From Duganella sp. BJB476 (GTDB taxonomy: Bacteria > Pseudomonadota > Gammaproteobacteria > Burkholderiales > Burkholderiaceae_D): DNA of 64,000 bases. This document shows positions 7,592 to 17,600 of this stretch, piece by piece (position 1 is the stretch's first letter; every line of letters begins with the position of its first letter). The notes under the pieces are model-generated. The model was not told the DNA's origin. It ran no database searches and saw only the letters and a program-made list of their open reading frames with translations. The DNA lies in the NCBI RefSeq assembly GCF_003416895.1, contig NZ_QVIO01000007.1:248001-312000 (forward strand), read 5' to 3'. The position numbers were made by a program, and so were the translations under genes.

Positions 7592-9784
7592 TCAAGCTGC
7601 AATGCCGGCAGAATCAGGCTCCGCGGCCCCGTAACGGAAAACATTGACCACATTGAAAGTCGTGTCGGGCACGTACAGGCGGCCGCGGTCGGCGTAAATG
7701 AAGTACGGCATCCAGACGCCGCCGGCGTCCGGGTATTTCTTGAAGACGGAAATCCCGGTCTCGTAGTGCAGCGTATCGTCGCCGATGCGGAACACTTTCA
7801 GCGCGCGGTTGACCAGGTCGTTGACGATGAGACGGTCGCCGTCGATGCAGACGCTGGCGGGGAGCATGAACTTCCCGTAGTCAACGTTGACATCATCGCA
7901 ATAGCCGAGATGGCCGTAAGTCCACAGGCTGTTGCCCTCGCGGTCGAACACGCGCAGGCAGTTGTTGAACTGGTCGCAGACGAACAAGCGGTCCTGGGCG
8001 TCGATGGCGATGTCGCAGGGCGTGAAATCGTCGTCCGACTGCCAGCGGAAGTTCTTGCGGAACGCGACGAAGCCGGTCGGCTGGATCTGCCACATCGAAA
8101 TGCGGTTGTTGAGCGAATCGGCGATGTAGATCTCGCCCTGGCCGTTGATGGCGATGCCCTGCGGCGCCTTCAAGGTGCCGTCACCGCCTATGCCCTCGCG
8201 GCCGAAGGGCATGCCGTAGTTGATCAGGTAGCCGGCCGGATTGAACTGGTACATCGTCACCGTGCACATATTGAAGTTGGTGACGAACACGATCGGCGTG
8301 CCGGGACAGATCTGCCCCAGCGGCGGCGTATGCGGATAGTAGACGTCCATCGCCAGGTCGCCCGGCACGAAGAAGCCGCGCATCATGTCCTGCAACTGGT
8401 GGTAGGGATCGCTCTCGGTGTTGAAGGTCTTCATGCACCAGTTGCCGGAATCGATGTTCAGCGAGGCGTTCTCCATGCGCGCCAGCGGATCGATGCCCAT
8501 GTGGGTGCGGAACTGGTCATACCAGTACTTGTAGATGCTGGTCGTGGCCTGGGCCCATTGGTCGATCCAGTTGCCGGCGGCCTGGGGCTCGCGCGGCACT
8601 GCGCGGCGCTCGCGATTGAAGCCGATCACCGACGTCATGCAATTGAATTGCGAGGTCGAGCGCAACCGGTTCTGGTCGTCGCGGCGGTGGCCGACCGACT
8701 CGATCAGCAACGCATCCTCATCGCCTTTGACGCGTGGGATGCGCACCTTGATCACGCTGGACGCGAACGGTTCGCTGATGAAATACACATCCGGTTCGTC
8801 TTCCGCCGCGCAGATCTGGTACGGCCCGACGAACACCACGTCCTCCAGCGCGCCATAGACGAAATCGGACAAGCTGTGCACCGGCTCCAGCGTGTGGTTC
8901 CACAAAGGCAGCAGGCCGTTGACCACGCTCACTTGCTGGCCCTCCAGGTCGTACACCGTGATGGCGTTCTCGATGTGCCCGGGCACGAACACGCGGTCGC
9001 CGATCACGCACACCGACCGCATCACATTGAACTTGCCGATGCCGGTGGGCTTGCCGTGCTGGTGCAGCATCACCGTGTCATGCGGCGCCTGCACGCATTC
9101 GTCGACGATGGGCCAGTCGGTGCTGATCTTCAGCACTTCGTAGTGGCCGGTGTTGGCGAGGTAGAGATTGCCTCGCGCGTCACTGGCCAAACCCTGCGGC
9201 CACAGCAGCTCGTGTTTGACGCCGGGACCGCCGACGTGGCGGAACTGGCTGATGAATTCGCCCTCCAGCGTGAACTTGACGCAGCGGCTGGCCAGGTCGT
9301 CGGCCGTGTGGAAGAACTCGTCGCAGACATACAGGTAATCGACGCCGTCGCGTTCGCGCACCACCGTGATGCCGTTCGGATCGGACAGCGGCAGGTAGTG
9401 GCTGCCGCCTTCGCCGAAGGCATAGCTGAACCAGATCTCGTGCTCGTCGTAGGCGAAGGCCACCACGCGGCCGTGGCCCATGTCGGTGCAGTACATCAAC
9501 TGGTGCGTGGGATGGGGGCAAACGTGGAACGGCATCAGCAGGCGCGGCGCATCGGGCGTATCGTCGCCGGGACCCTCGATCACGTGCAGCAGTTCGGACA
9601 AATCGGCGTTAAAGACCAGCACGCGGCTGTTGCCTGTATCGCACACCCACAGCCTGCCGAAACTATCGGCATGCACGCCAACCGGCGAATTGAGCGTGAA
9701 ATCGTCGGCCAGCGGACCGAGGGGCGTGGTGCCCGGCACGGTCAATTCACCATAGGAACAAAGGTATTTGATGGCCTGATTCAT
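7592..9784 (-). CDS. large cytoplasmic NHL-repeat beta-propeller protein
   Basis: A 730-residue protein built of NHL/SMP-30-like beta-propeller blades. Repeated motifs of the form GVHADSFGRLWVCDTGNSRV, GIAINGQGEIYIADSLNNRI and DIAIDAQDRLFVCDQFNNCL occur at both ends, which suggests two propellers. No signal peptide or membrane segment is visible. An excellent ribosome-binding site (AAGGAGG) precedes ATG 9784, so expression may be high. It is divergent from an OsmC-like gene and 130 bp upstream of rplM. Substrate or partner unknown; NHL propellers usually bind proteins, RNA or small ligands. It is not an obvious member of any named enzyme family. Confidence 0.75.
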   Translation of the reverse strand: MNQAIKYLCSYGELTVPGTTPLGPLADDFTLNSPVGVHADSFGRLWVCDTGNSRVLVFNADLSELLHVIEGPGDDTPDAPRLLMPFHVCPHPTHQLMYCTDMGHGRVVAFAYDEHEIWFSYAFGEGGSHYLPLSDPNGITVVRERDGVDYLYVCDEFFHTADDLASRCVKFTLEGEFISQFRHVGGPGVKHELLWPQGLASDARGNLYLANTGHYEVLKISTDWPIVDECVQAPHDTVMLHQHGKPTGIGKFNVMRSVCVIGDRVFVPGHIENAITVYDLEGQQVSVVNGLLPLWNHTLEPVHSLSDFVYGALEDVVFVGPYQICAAEDEPDVYFISEPFASSVIKVRIPRVKGDEDALLIESVGHRRDDQNRLRSTSQFNCMTSVIGFNRERRAVPREPQAAGNWIDQWAQATTSIYKYWYDQFRTHMGIDPLARMENASLNIDSGNWCMKTFNTESDPYHQLQDMMRGFFVPGDLAMDVYYPHTPPLGQICPGTPIVFVTNFNMCTVTMYQFNPAGYLINYGMPFGREGIGGDGTLKAPQGIAINGQGEIYIADSLNNRISMWQIQPTGFVAFRKNFRWQSDDDFTPCDIAIDAQDRLFVCDQFNNCLRVFDREGNSLWTYGHLGYCDDVNVDYGKFMLPASVCIDGDRLIVNDLVNRALKVFRIGDDTLHYETGISVFKKYPDAGGVWMPYFIYADRGRLYVPDTTFNVVNVFRYGAAEPDSAGIAA

Positions 9785-9914
9785 CGCGTCCTCCTTGATC
9801 TAAGTCATAAAGTATGCGATTCGTTCCAGGTTGCTGCAAGCAAAAAAACCTCATGCAAGCCAGTCCGGCCGGACTCCTTTACAATATGCGCAACGATTTT
9901 TAACGGAGAGAACG

Positions 9915-10337
9915 ATGGAATGCAAAGTCAGCTGGAATGGCCCGTCGGGCATGAGTTTCTTGGCCACGACCGGCTCCGGCCACATGGTCAACATGGATGG
10001 CGCGCCCGAGGGCGGCGGCCACAACCTGGCGCCGCGTCCGATGGAGATGGTGTTGCTGGGTACCGGCGGCTGCACGGCGTATGACGTGGTGCTGATCCTG
10101 AAGAAGGGCCGCGCCGACATCCGCGGCTGCGAGTGCACGTTGACCGCCGAGCGCGCGGACAGCGAGCCGAAAGTGTTCACCAAGATTAATTTCCACTTCA
10201 CCGTGACCGGCAAGGACTTGAAGCCTGAAGCGGTGGAACGGGCGATCACGCTGTCGCACGACAAGTACTGCTCGGCGTCCATCATGCTCGGCAAGACTGC
10301 CGAGATCACGCATTCGTTCGAGATTATCGAAGCCTAG
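9915..10337 (+). CDS. OsmC family protein (YhfA-like)
   Basis: A 140-residue OsmC/Ohr-superfamily protein, a fold of thiol peroxidases. The two conserved cysteines are in GTGGCTAYDVV and HDKYCSASIML. Its short form and motif spacing resemble the YhfA branch, whose substrate is not established, more than Ohr. The start at ATG 9915 is supported by an ACGGAGAG ribosome-binding site. The stop overlaps the coq7 stop: the two TAG codons share the palindrome CTAG at 10334-10337. Confidence 0.88.
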   Translation: MECKVSWNGPSGMSFLATTGSGHMVNMDGAPEGGGHNLAPRPMEMVLLGTGGCTAYDVVLILKKGRADIRGCECTLTAERADSEPKVFTKINFHFTVTGKDLKPEAVERAITLSHDKYCSASIMLGKTAEITHSFEIIEA

Positions 10338-10975
10338 ATGTAATACGCGGTGCTGGTCATTACTTTCCCCATCACCGCCATCACAGCCTGCACCGGCGCC
10401 GGCGTCTGCGAGGCGCCCAGCGCCTGCGCGGCGGCGCCATGTTCAATCTCATCCTGCCGCATCTGCTCGACGATGGCGCGCGACTTGGCGTCCTGTGGCG
10501 GCAACTGATCCAGATGGCTGGCCAGATGCGCCTCCACCTGCCGCTCCGTCTCCACCACAAAGCCCAGGCTGCGCGCATCGCCCAGCACCGCCGCCACCGT
10601 GCCCAGCGCATACGCGCCGGCGTAGAACAGCGGATTGAGCACGCTGATATGCGAGTTCAGTTCGGCCAGCCGCTGCGCGGTCCAGGCCAGATGGTCTTCC
10701 TCTTCCCTGCCCGCCTGCTCGAACTGCGCGCGCATTTCCTCGGTCTTGGCGAAGCGGCTCTGCGAGTTGTACAGCGCCTGCGCACAGACCTCGCCCACAT
10801 GGTTCACGCGCATCAGCCCGGCGCTGTGGCGGGTTTCCGCTTCGCTCATCTGGGCGTCGGCCGCGTGCAGCGCCGGCGTCGGCCGCGATGCCGAGGCGAC
10901 GCCGGTAATCACGCGCAGCGCCTTATCGGCGCCGGCGATCAATCGGTCCAGCGGGGTGTGGTGATGTGCGGCCAT
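10334..10975 (-). CDS. coq7: 2-polyprenyl-3-methyl-6-methoxy-1,4-benzoquinol hydroxylase (Coq7)
   Basis: Membrane-associated di-iron monooxygenase catalysing the C6 hydroxylation of demethoxyubiquinol in ubiquinone synthesis. The 213-residue protein has the family iron-ligand motifs: E-RHSAGLMRVNHVGE with ExxH-like spacing, EEEDHLAW, ETERQVEAHL and DEIEHG. The four-helix ferritin-like layout and length fit the betaproteobacterial Coq7 family. It is convergent with the OsmC-like gene and shares a 4-bp stop overlap with it. Confidence 0.95.
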   Translation of the reverse strand: MAAHHHTPLDRLIAGADKALRVITGVASASRPTPALHAADAQMSEAETRHSAGLMRVNHVGEVCAQALYNSQSRFAKTEEMRAQFEQAGREEEDHLAWTAQRLAELNSHISVLNPLFYAGAYALGTVAAVLGDARSLGFVVETERQVEAHLASHLDQLPPQDAKSRAIVEQMRQDEIEHGAAAQALGASQTPAPVQAVMAVMGKVMTSTAYYI

Positions 10976-11022
10976 AAGAAAACTCGAATTCGGACGAAAG
11001 CAATATTATAGAGGCGACAGCC

Positions 11023-11457
11023 TCAGTTTGCCTCGGCCGCTTCGCGCAACTGGCGCTGGCGTTCGATATAGTCGGCCACCGGGCCGCGCACATCGATCTT
11101 GGAAATGTCCTTCGCCACGCTCAGGTTCAGGCCCAGCAGGAAGGGGATATTCTCGATGGGCACTTCGGCGCAGTGTTCGGCAAACGCGCGCAGGAAGCGC
11201 TTGGACTCCACCACCGGCACCACCTTCTCGCCGCTCATGTATTGCAGGATGCTAGTGATGCTGTGGCCCTTGCCGATGCTGTGATAGATGAAGCGGTTGA
11301 AGTCGCGGTCCAGCTTGTCGAAGTCCAGGGTTTCCTTGGTCATCAGGCCCGACAGGTAAAACAGGCCCAGCGCCACGCGAAAGAAGCCGGTGGACTCGCT
11401 ACGGTTGACGCCACAATGGGTGACCGCCAGAATTTTTTCCTGCAATTGAGGATTCAT
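11023..11457 (-). CDS. conserved hypothetical protein
   Basis: A 144-residue soluble protein with no family that I recognise. It has no signal peptide; one mildly hydrophobic stretch (FFRVALGLFYLSGLM, about residues 25-39) may be buried helix. The rest is mixed charged helix, ending in an acidic and alanine-rich tail. It starts at ATG 11457 and lies 47 bp upstream of coq7 on the same strand, so the two may be co-transcribed. It is divergent from the NatA-like ABC gene. Confidence 0.6.
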   Translation of the reverse strand: MNPQLQEKILAVTHCGVNRSESTGFFRVALGLFYLSGLMTKETLDFDKLDRDFNRFIYHSIGKGHSITSILQYMSGEKVVPVVESKRFLRAFAEHCAEVPIENIPFLLGLNLSVAKDISKIDVRGPVADYIERQRQLREAAEAN

Positions 11458-11540
11458 TTTTTATTGTTCTCCCATATCCGACTATAGCAAGACATTTGTA
11501 TGGCTAGTAGCTTGCGCGCGAGAATTTTTACATGCTACTC

Positions 11541-11555
11541 TTGAAATCTTTTCAA
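11541..11555. promoter_or_regulatory. palindrome upstream of the NatAB-like operon
   Basis: The sequence TTGAAATCTTTTCAA is a perfect inverted repeat (6-bp arms, 3-nt centre) 14 bp before the ATPase start codon. It could be an operator, but no adjacent regulator gene is present. Confidence 0.25.
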
Positions 11556-11569
11556 CAAGGGACAGAACA

Positions 11570-12349
11570 ATGATCGAGGTCAGGGGGCTCGCCAAGCGTT
11601 TTCGCCTGCCGTCGCGCGGCGGCAAGCCGGCCCAGGCGCGCGATCCGCGCGACCACGACGGTTGGTTCCATGCGGTGCGCGATGTCAGCTTCCGTTGCGC
11701 TCCCGGTGAAGTGCTGGGCCTGCTTGGTCCCAACGGCGCCGGCAAGACCACCACCCTGCGCCTGCTGTCCACCGCACTGAAACCAGATGCAGGCAGCATA
11801 CACGCCAACGGTGTCGACCTGCTGCACGATCCGCTGGCGGCGCGCCAGCACATCGGTTTTTTATCCGGCACCACCGGCCTGTACGGCCGCCTGACCGCGC
11901 GCGAAAACGTCGAATACTTCGGCCGCCTGCACGGCATGAGCCCGCCCTACCTGAAGCGCCGTTGCGATGAATTGTTCGAGCTGCTGCAGATGTCCGAATA
12001 CGGCAACAAGCGCGCCGACCAGCTGTCCACCGGCATGAAGCAGAAATGCTCGATCGCCCGCACCGTGGTGCACGAGCCGCAGATTGTCATCCTCGACGAA
12101 CCGACCACCGGCCTGGACGTGATGTCGGCCAAGATCCTGCTGGACTTCATCGCCAGCTACAAGGCGCTGCGCGTGCCGCTGATCTTCTCCACTCACCACT
12201 TGCACGAAGTGGAAAAGCTGTGCGACCGCGTCTGCATCATCAACCACGGCAAGACCGCCTTCCACGGCACAGTCGACGAGCTGCGCCACCTGGGCGGCAG
12301 CGCCGACCTGTACGACGCCTTCGTCGGCGTCATCAACCAGGAGCCCTGA
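11570..12349 (+). CDS. ABC exporter ATP-binding protein (NatA-like)
   Basis: A 259-residue ABC ATPase of the ABC-2/DrrA-NatA class. Walker A is GPNGAGKTT (about residues 54-62), the signature is LSTGMKQK and Walker B is VILDEPTTGLD. The H-loop is STHHLHEVE. An insertion after the first beta strand (about residues 13-30, rich in Arg, Asp and His) lengthens the N-terminal lobe. It is 3 bp upstream of its permease partner, so the two form an operon. By analogy with NatAB it would export Na+ or another small substrate; the actual substrate cannot be read from sequence. Confidence 0.88.
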   Translation: MIEVRGLAKRFRLPSRGGKPAQARDPRDHDGWFHAVRDVSFRCAPGEVLGLLGPNGAGKTTTLRLLSTALKPDAGSIHANGVDLLHDPLAARQHIGFLSGTTGLYGRLTARENVEYFGRLHGMSPPYLKRRCDELFELLQMSEYGNKRADQLSTGMKQKCSIARTVVHEPQIVILDEPTTGLDVMSAKILLDFIASYKALRVPLIFSTHHLHEVEKLCDRVCIINHGKTAFHGTVDELRHLGGSADLYDAFVGVINQEP

Positions 12350-12352
12350 GCC

Positions 12353-13549
12353 ATGTGGATCATCTACCTCAAGGAGTTGCTGGAACTGGCGCGCGACCGC
12401 CGCACCTTCTTCTTCACCGTGTTCATTCCGGTGTTCGCCATGCCGCTGATCTTCACCGGCTTCGGCTACGTATCGTCGAGCATGTTCAAGCAGGCCAGCC
12501 AGGCCGAGATGACCTACTCCATCTTCGGCAAGGACAACGCGCCCAAGCTGGCTGAACGCTTCGCCAAAGAAAAAGGCTTCCGCGAAGTGCTGCTGGCCAG
12601 CCCGGCCGACATCAAGACCGCCATCGGCGACGACCGCATCAAGTTCGCGCTGGTGATACCGGCCGGTTTCGAAGCGAGCCTGGCCCAGCAACAACAAGCC
12701 GTGATCGCGCTGCACTACAACAGCGCCGTCACGGTCGACCTGACGCGCAAGCGCGTGATGTCGGTGGTCGGCGGCCAGAACCGCCTGCTGCGCGAACAGG
12801 CGCTGTCCGCGCTCAACCTCAACAAGGAGCAACTGCGCTTCGCGCTCGACCCGATCACGCTGGAAGACCATTCCACCGCCGACAAGCGTGAGCAGATGGG
12901 CGCCGTTGTCGGCGGCATGTTGCCCTACATCCTGCTGATGGTGTGCCTGATGGCGGCAATGTATCCGGCGATCGACACCGGCGCCGGCGAGAAGGAACGC
13001 GGCACCTTGGAAACCCTGCTGCTGGCGCCGGTCTCGCGCACCGCGCTGGTGATGGCCAAGTTCCTGATGCTGTTCACCGTCGGCCTGACCTCGGCGCTGC
13101 TGATGATCGGCAGCCTGGGCATGCTGCTGACTTTCTTCGGCCCCATGATAGGCGGCGACCTGGTGCAGATGGTGCGCGCCATCGGCCTGCTGGACCTGAC
13201 CATGGTGGCGCTGATGCTGGTGCCGACCGCCGCCATCTTCGCCGCCATCCTGCTGTCGATCTCGGTCTACGCCAAAAGCTACAAGGAGGCGGCCGGCCTG
13301 ATCTCGCCGCTGATCATCGTCACCGTGCTGCCGACCCTGGTGGCGCTGCTGCCCGGCGTCGAGCTGAACTGGAAATGGGCGATGGTGCCGATGACCAATG
13401 TTTCGCTGGCGATGAAGGAGTTGGTGAAGGGCACGATGGACTACAGCATGTTCTGGGTCATCCTGCTGTCGACCACCCTGACCGCCGGCGCCCTGCTGGC
13501 CCTGTGCCGCTGGTGGTTCAACCGCGAGCAGGTTTTGTTTAGAAATTGA
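12353..13549 (+). CDS. ABC-2 type permease (NatB-like)
   Basis: A 398-residue inner-membrane permease. It has one N-terminal membrane helix, then a periplasmic domain of about 150 residues, then a C-terminal bundle of about five helices. The motif DTGAGEKERGTLETLLLAPV, between the periplasmic domain and the bundle, is the hallmark of NatB-type permeases. It is paired with the ATPase 3 bp upstream. A weak hairpin follows. Function beyond export is inferred from the family only. Confidence 0.87.
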   Translation: MWIIYLKELLELARDRRTFFFTVFIPVFAMPLIFTGFGYVSSSMFKQASQAEMTYSIFGKDNAPKLAERFAKEKGFREVLLASPADIKTAIGDDRIKFALVIPAGFEASLAQQQQAVIALHYNSAVTVDLTRKRVMSVVGGQNRLLREQALSALNLNKEQLRFALDPITLEDHSTADKREQMGAVVGGMLPYILLMVCLMAAMYPAIDTGAGEKERGTLETLLLAPVSRTALVMAKFLMLFTVGLTSALLMIGSLGMLLTFFGPMIGGDLVQMVRAIGLLDLTMVALMLVPTAAIFAAILLSISVYAKSYKEAAGLISPLIIVTVLPTLVALLPGVELNWKWAMVPMTNVSLAMKELVKGTMDYSMFWVILLSTTLTAGALLALCRWWFNREQVLFRN

Positions 13550-13578
13550 ACAAGTTGTCTATTCAACTAGCCCGGAAC

Positions 13579-13613
13579 AAGGCCGCCGCGCACCGCCGTC
13601 TGGTCGGCCTTTT
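13579..13613 (+). terminator. possible terminator after the NatAB-like operon
   Basis: A 7-bp stem (AAGGCCG with CGGCCTT), a long 19-nt loop and a four-T run begin 30 bp after the permease stop. The long loop makes it weak. Confidence 0.4.
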
Positions 13614-13756
13614 CTGCACTCTGGCGCGCAGTTTCGGCCGCCTATCGCAATGGCGCCCCACATATAGAGCAAATTCAATACAATGCCATCATGTGAAAAG
13701 TGTATGGCCGTACAGAAACGCGGCGCAGGCACCGGCAGAATCATTCAGGAGTTAGC

Positions 13757-14650
<894 letters not shown>

Positions 14651-14659
14651 GGCGGCCTT

Positions 14660-17600
14660 ATGTTTTCCATCGCCTACTTTGAAGCGCGTCAGCGCCTCAA
14701 GCTGCTGTCCACCTGGGTCTATTTCCTCGGCTTCCTGGCGCTGTCGCTGCTGTGGATGGCCGCCGCCGGCGGCGTCTTCAAGGGCGCCTCGGTCGCCTTC
14801 GGCAGCCAGCTGATCGACTCGCCCCGCTCGCTGATGTTCACCACCAGCGTGCTCGGCTCGCTGGGCGTGGTGGTCATGGCCGCCATGATGGGCCGCTCGG
14901 TGCAGCAGGATTTCGAATACGACATGCAGCACTTCTTCTTCTCGGCGCCGATCAAGAAGCACCAGTACATGTTCGGCCGCTTCCTCGGCGCCTACCTGAC
15001 CTTGGCCATCATCTTCACCAGCATCATCCTGGGTTGCTGGCTGGGCAGCTTTATCCCCGGCATCGATCCGGAGCGGCTGGGCCAGCCGGGCGTGCTGGGT
15101 TACCTGATCCCCTACCTGATCGTCATCCTGCCCGACATCTTCATCTTCGGCGCCGTGTTCTTCATCCTGGCCGCGCTGACGCGGCGCATGCTGCCGGTCT
15201 ACATCTCCAGCGTGGTCATGCTGATCGGCTACATCGTCGCCCCCGGCCTGGCGCGCGACCTCGACTACAAGACCCTGGCCGCGCTGATCGATCCCTTCGG
15301 CACCACCGCCGTGATCCGCCTGACCGAATACTGGCCCATCATCGAGCGCAACAGCCGCATGTTCTGGCCGGAAGGCGTGTACCTGCTCAACCGCGTGCTG
15401 TGGTGTTCGTTCGCGCTGGCCGGCCTGCTGCTGGGCTACTGGCGCTTCCACTTCATCGCCACCATCGACAGCGGCGCCGGCAGCACCAGCCGCGGCGAAG
15501 GCGAAACCCCGCTGCACCTGTCGGCCCAGTCCACCAGCACCCAGGAAAAGCCGGACTTCCAGTCGCGCAGCCTGGCCGCGCTGCTGTTCAAGATGAGCTG
15601 GCTGAACCTGCGCGAAACCACCAAGAACATCTACTTCCTGGTGATCGTGCTGGCCGGCGTGCTGATGATGCTGGCCAGCGCACTGGACATGGGCTCGATG
15701 TTCGGCACCACCACCTACCCGGTCACCTACCTGGTGCTGGAGTCGGTGTCGGAAACCTTCGCGCTGTTCATGTTCGTCATCACCACCTTCTACGCGGGCG
15801 AGCTGGTATGGCGCGAGCGCGAGGCGCGCATGGCGCAGATGCTGGACGCGCTGCCGATCCCGAGCTGGCTGCCGATGCTGTCCAAGCTGATCGCGCTGAT
15901 CGGCCTGCAAACCCTGCTGATGGTGGTGGTGATGGTGTGCGGCATGGCGATCCAGATCGTCAAAGGCTATTTCATCCTGGAGCCGGGGCTGTACCTGTAC
16001 CACCTGTTCCTGATCCAGCTGCCGGCCTATGCGCTGTCGGCGGTGCTGGCGATCGCGCTGCAAGTGCTGATCAACCAGAAATACCTGGCCTACTTCGCGA
16101 TGATCGTCTACTACGTGGCCAGCGTCACGCTGGGCACGATAGGCGTCGACGATCCCATGCTCGTCTACGGCAACATGCCGAGCTTCATCTACTCCGCCAT
16201 GAACGGCTACGGCCACTTCCTGGCGCGCGAACGCTGGTTCGAACTCTACTGGACCGGCGCCGCCCTGCTGCTGGCGGTACTGTCGCTGCTGTTCTGGGCG
16301 CGCGGCACCAACGACGGCTGGCGCCAGCGCCTGCAACTGGCGCGCCACGCGCTGACGGTGCCGGTGCTGAGCACGGTGGCCGCCGGCCTGCTGGTGTTCG
16401 TCGGCGCCGGCAGCGTGGTGTTCTACAACACCCACATCGTCCACTGTTTCAAATCGGCCTACCAGAAGGATGCCGAGCGCGCCGACTACGAGCGCAAGTA
16501 CAAGAAATTCGCCGTGGTGCCGCAGCCGCGCATCACCGATGTCAAGCTCGACGTCGCCATCGTGCCGGACCAGCGCAGCCTGGTGGTCAAAGGCCGCTAT
16601 CTGCTGGAGAACAAGACCGCGCAGCCGATCACCGACGTGCTGGTCTACCAGGACAACAGCACCACCCAATTCAAGGCGCGCTTCAGCCAGGACGCGCGGC
16701 CGGGCTTCCAGGATGACGAGCTCGGCTTCTACAGCTACAAGCTGGCCAAGCCGCTGGCGCCCGGCGCGCAGCTGACGATGGACTTCGACGTGGTCTACCT
16801 GCCCGGAGGCATTTTAGGCATGGGCCAGGACACGCCGGTGATCGGCAACGGCACCTTCTTCAACAACGGCGTGCTGCCGCACATCGGCTACCAGCAGGGC
16901 ATGGAACTGAGCGACGCGCGCGACCGCAGGAAGCACAAGCTGCCGGCACGCGAGCGCATGCTGCCGCGCGACGACCCGGCCGGCCTGGCCAACAACATCG
17001 CCAGCAGCGACGCCGACTGGATCAGCTTTGACGCCACCGTCAGCACCAGCGCCGACCAGATCGCCATCGCGCCGGGCACGCTGGTCAAGGAATGGAGCAA
17101 GCAGGGCCGGCACTACTATCACTACAAGATGGACCAGCCCATCCTGAACTACTACGCCATCCAGTCGGGGCGCTACCTGGTCAAGCGCGACTGGTGGCAG
17201 GACGTGGGCATCGAGCTGTACTACCATCCCGGCCATGAGTACAACCTCGACCGCATGGACAAGGGCATCAAGGAATCGCTGGACTACTACACGCGCAACT
17301 TCGGGCCTTACCAGCACAAGCTGGTGCGCATTGTCGAGTTCCCACGCTATGCCACCTTCGCGCAATCGCTGCCGACCACGATCGCGTATTCGGAATCGAT
17401 AGGCTTCATCGCCAAGGTCAACGACAAGAGTCCGAAGGACATCGACTATCCGTTCTACGTCACCGCGCATGAAGTGGCGCACCAGTGGTGGGGCAACCAG
17501 CTGGTCGGCGGCAACACGCGCGGCGGCACGGTGCTGAGCGAAACGCTGGCCGAATACTCGGCGCTGATGGTGATGAAGAAGAATTTTGGCGCGGACAAGA

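Noticed and set aside
6647..10084. A very long plus-strand open frame (over 1100 codons) covering rpsI, rplM and the NHL gene
   Set aside because: It lies antisense to clearly identified genes; its composition (Val/His/Ala/Arg-rich, no domains) is a by-product of high-GC codon usage.
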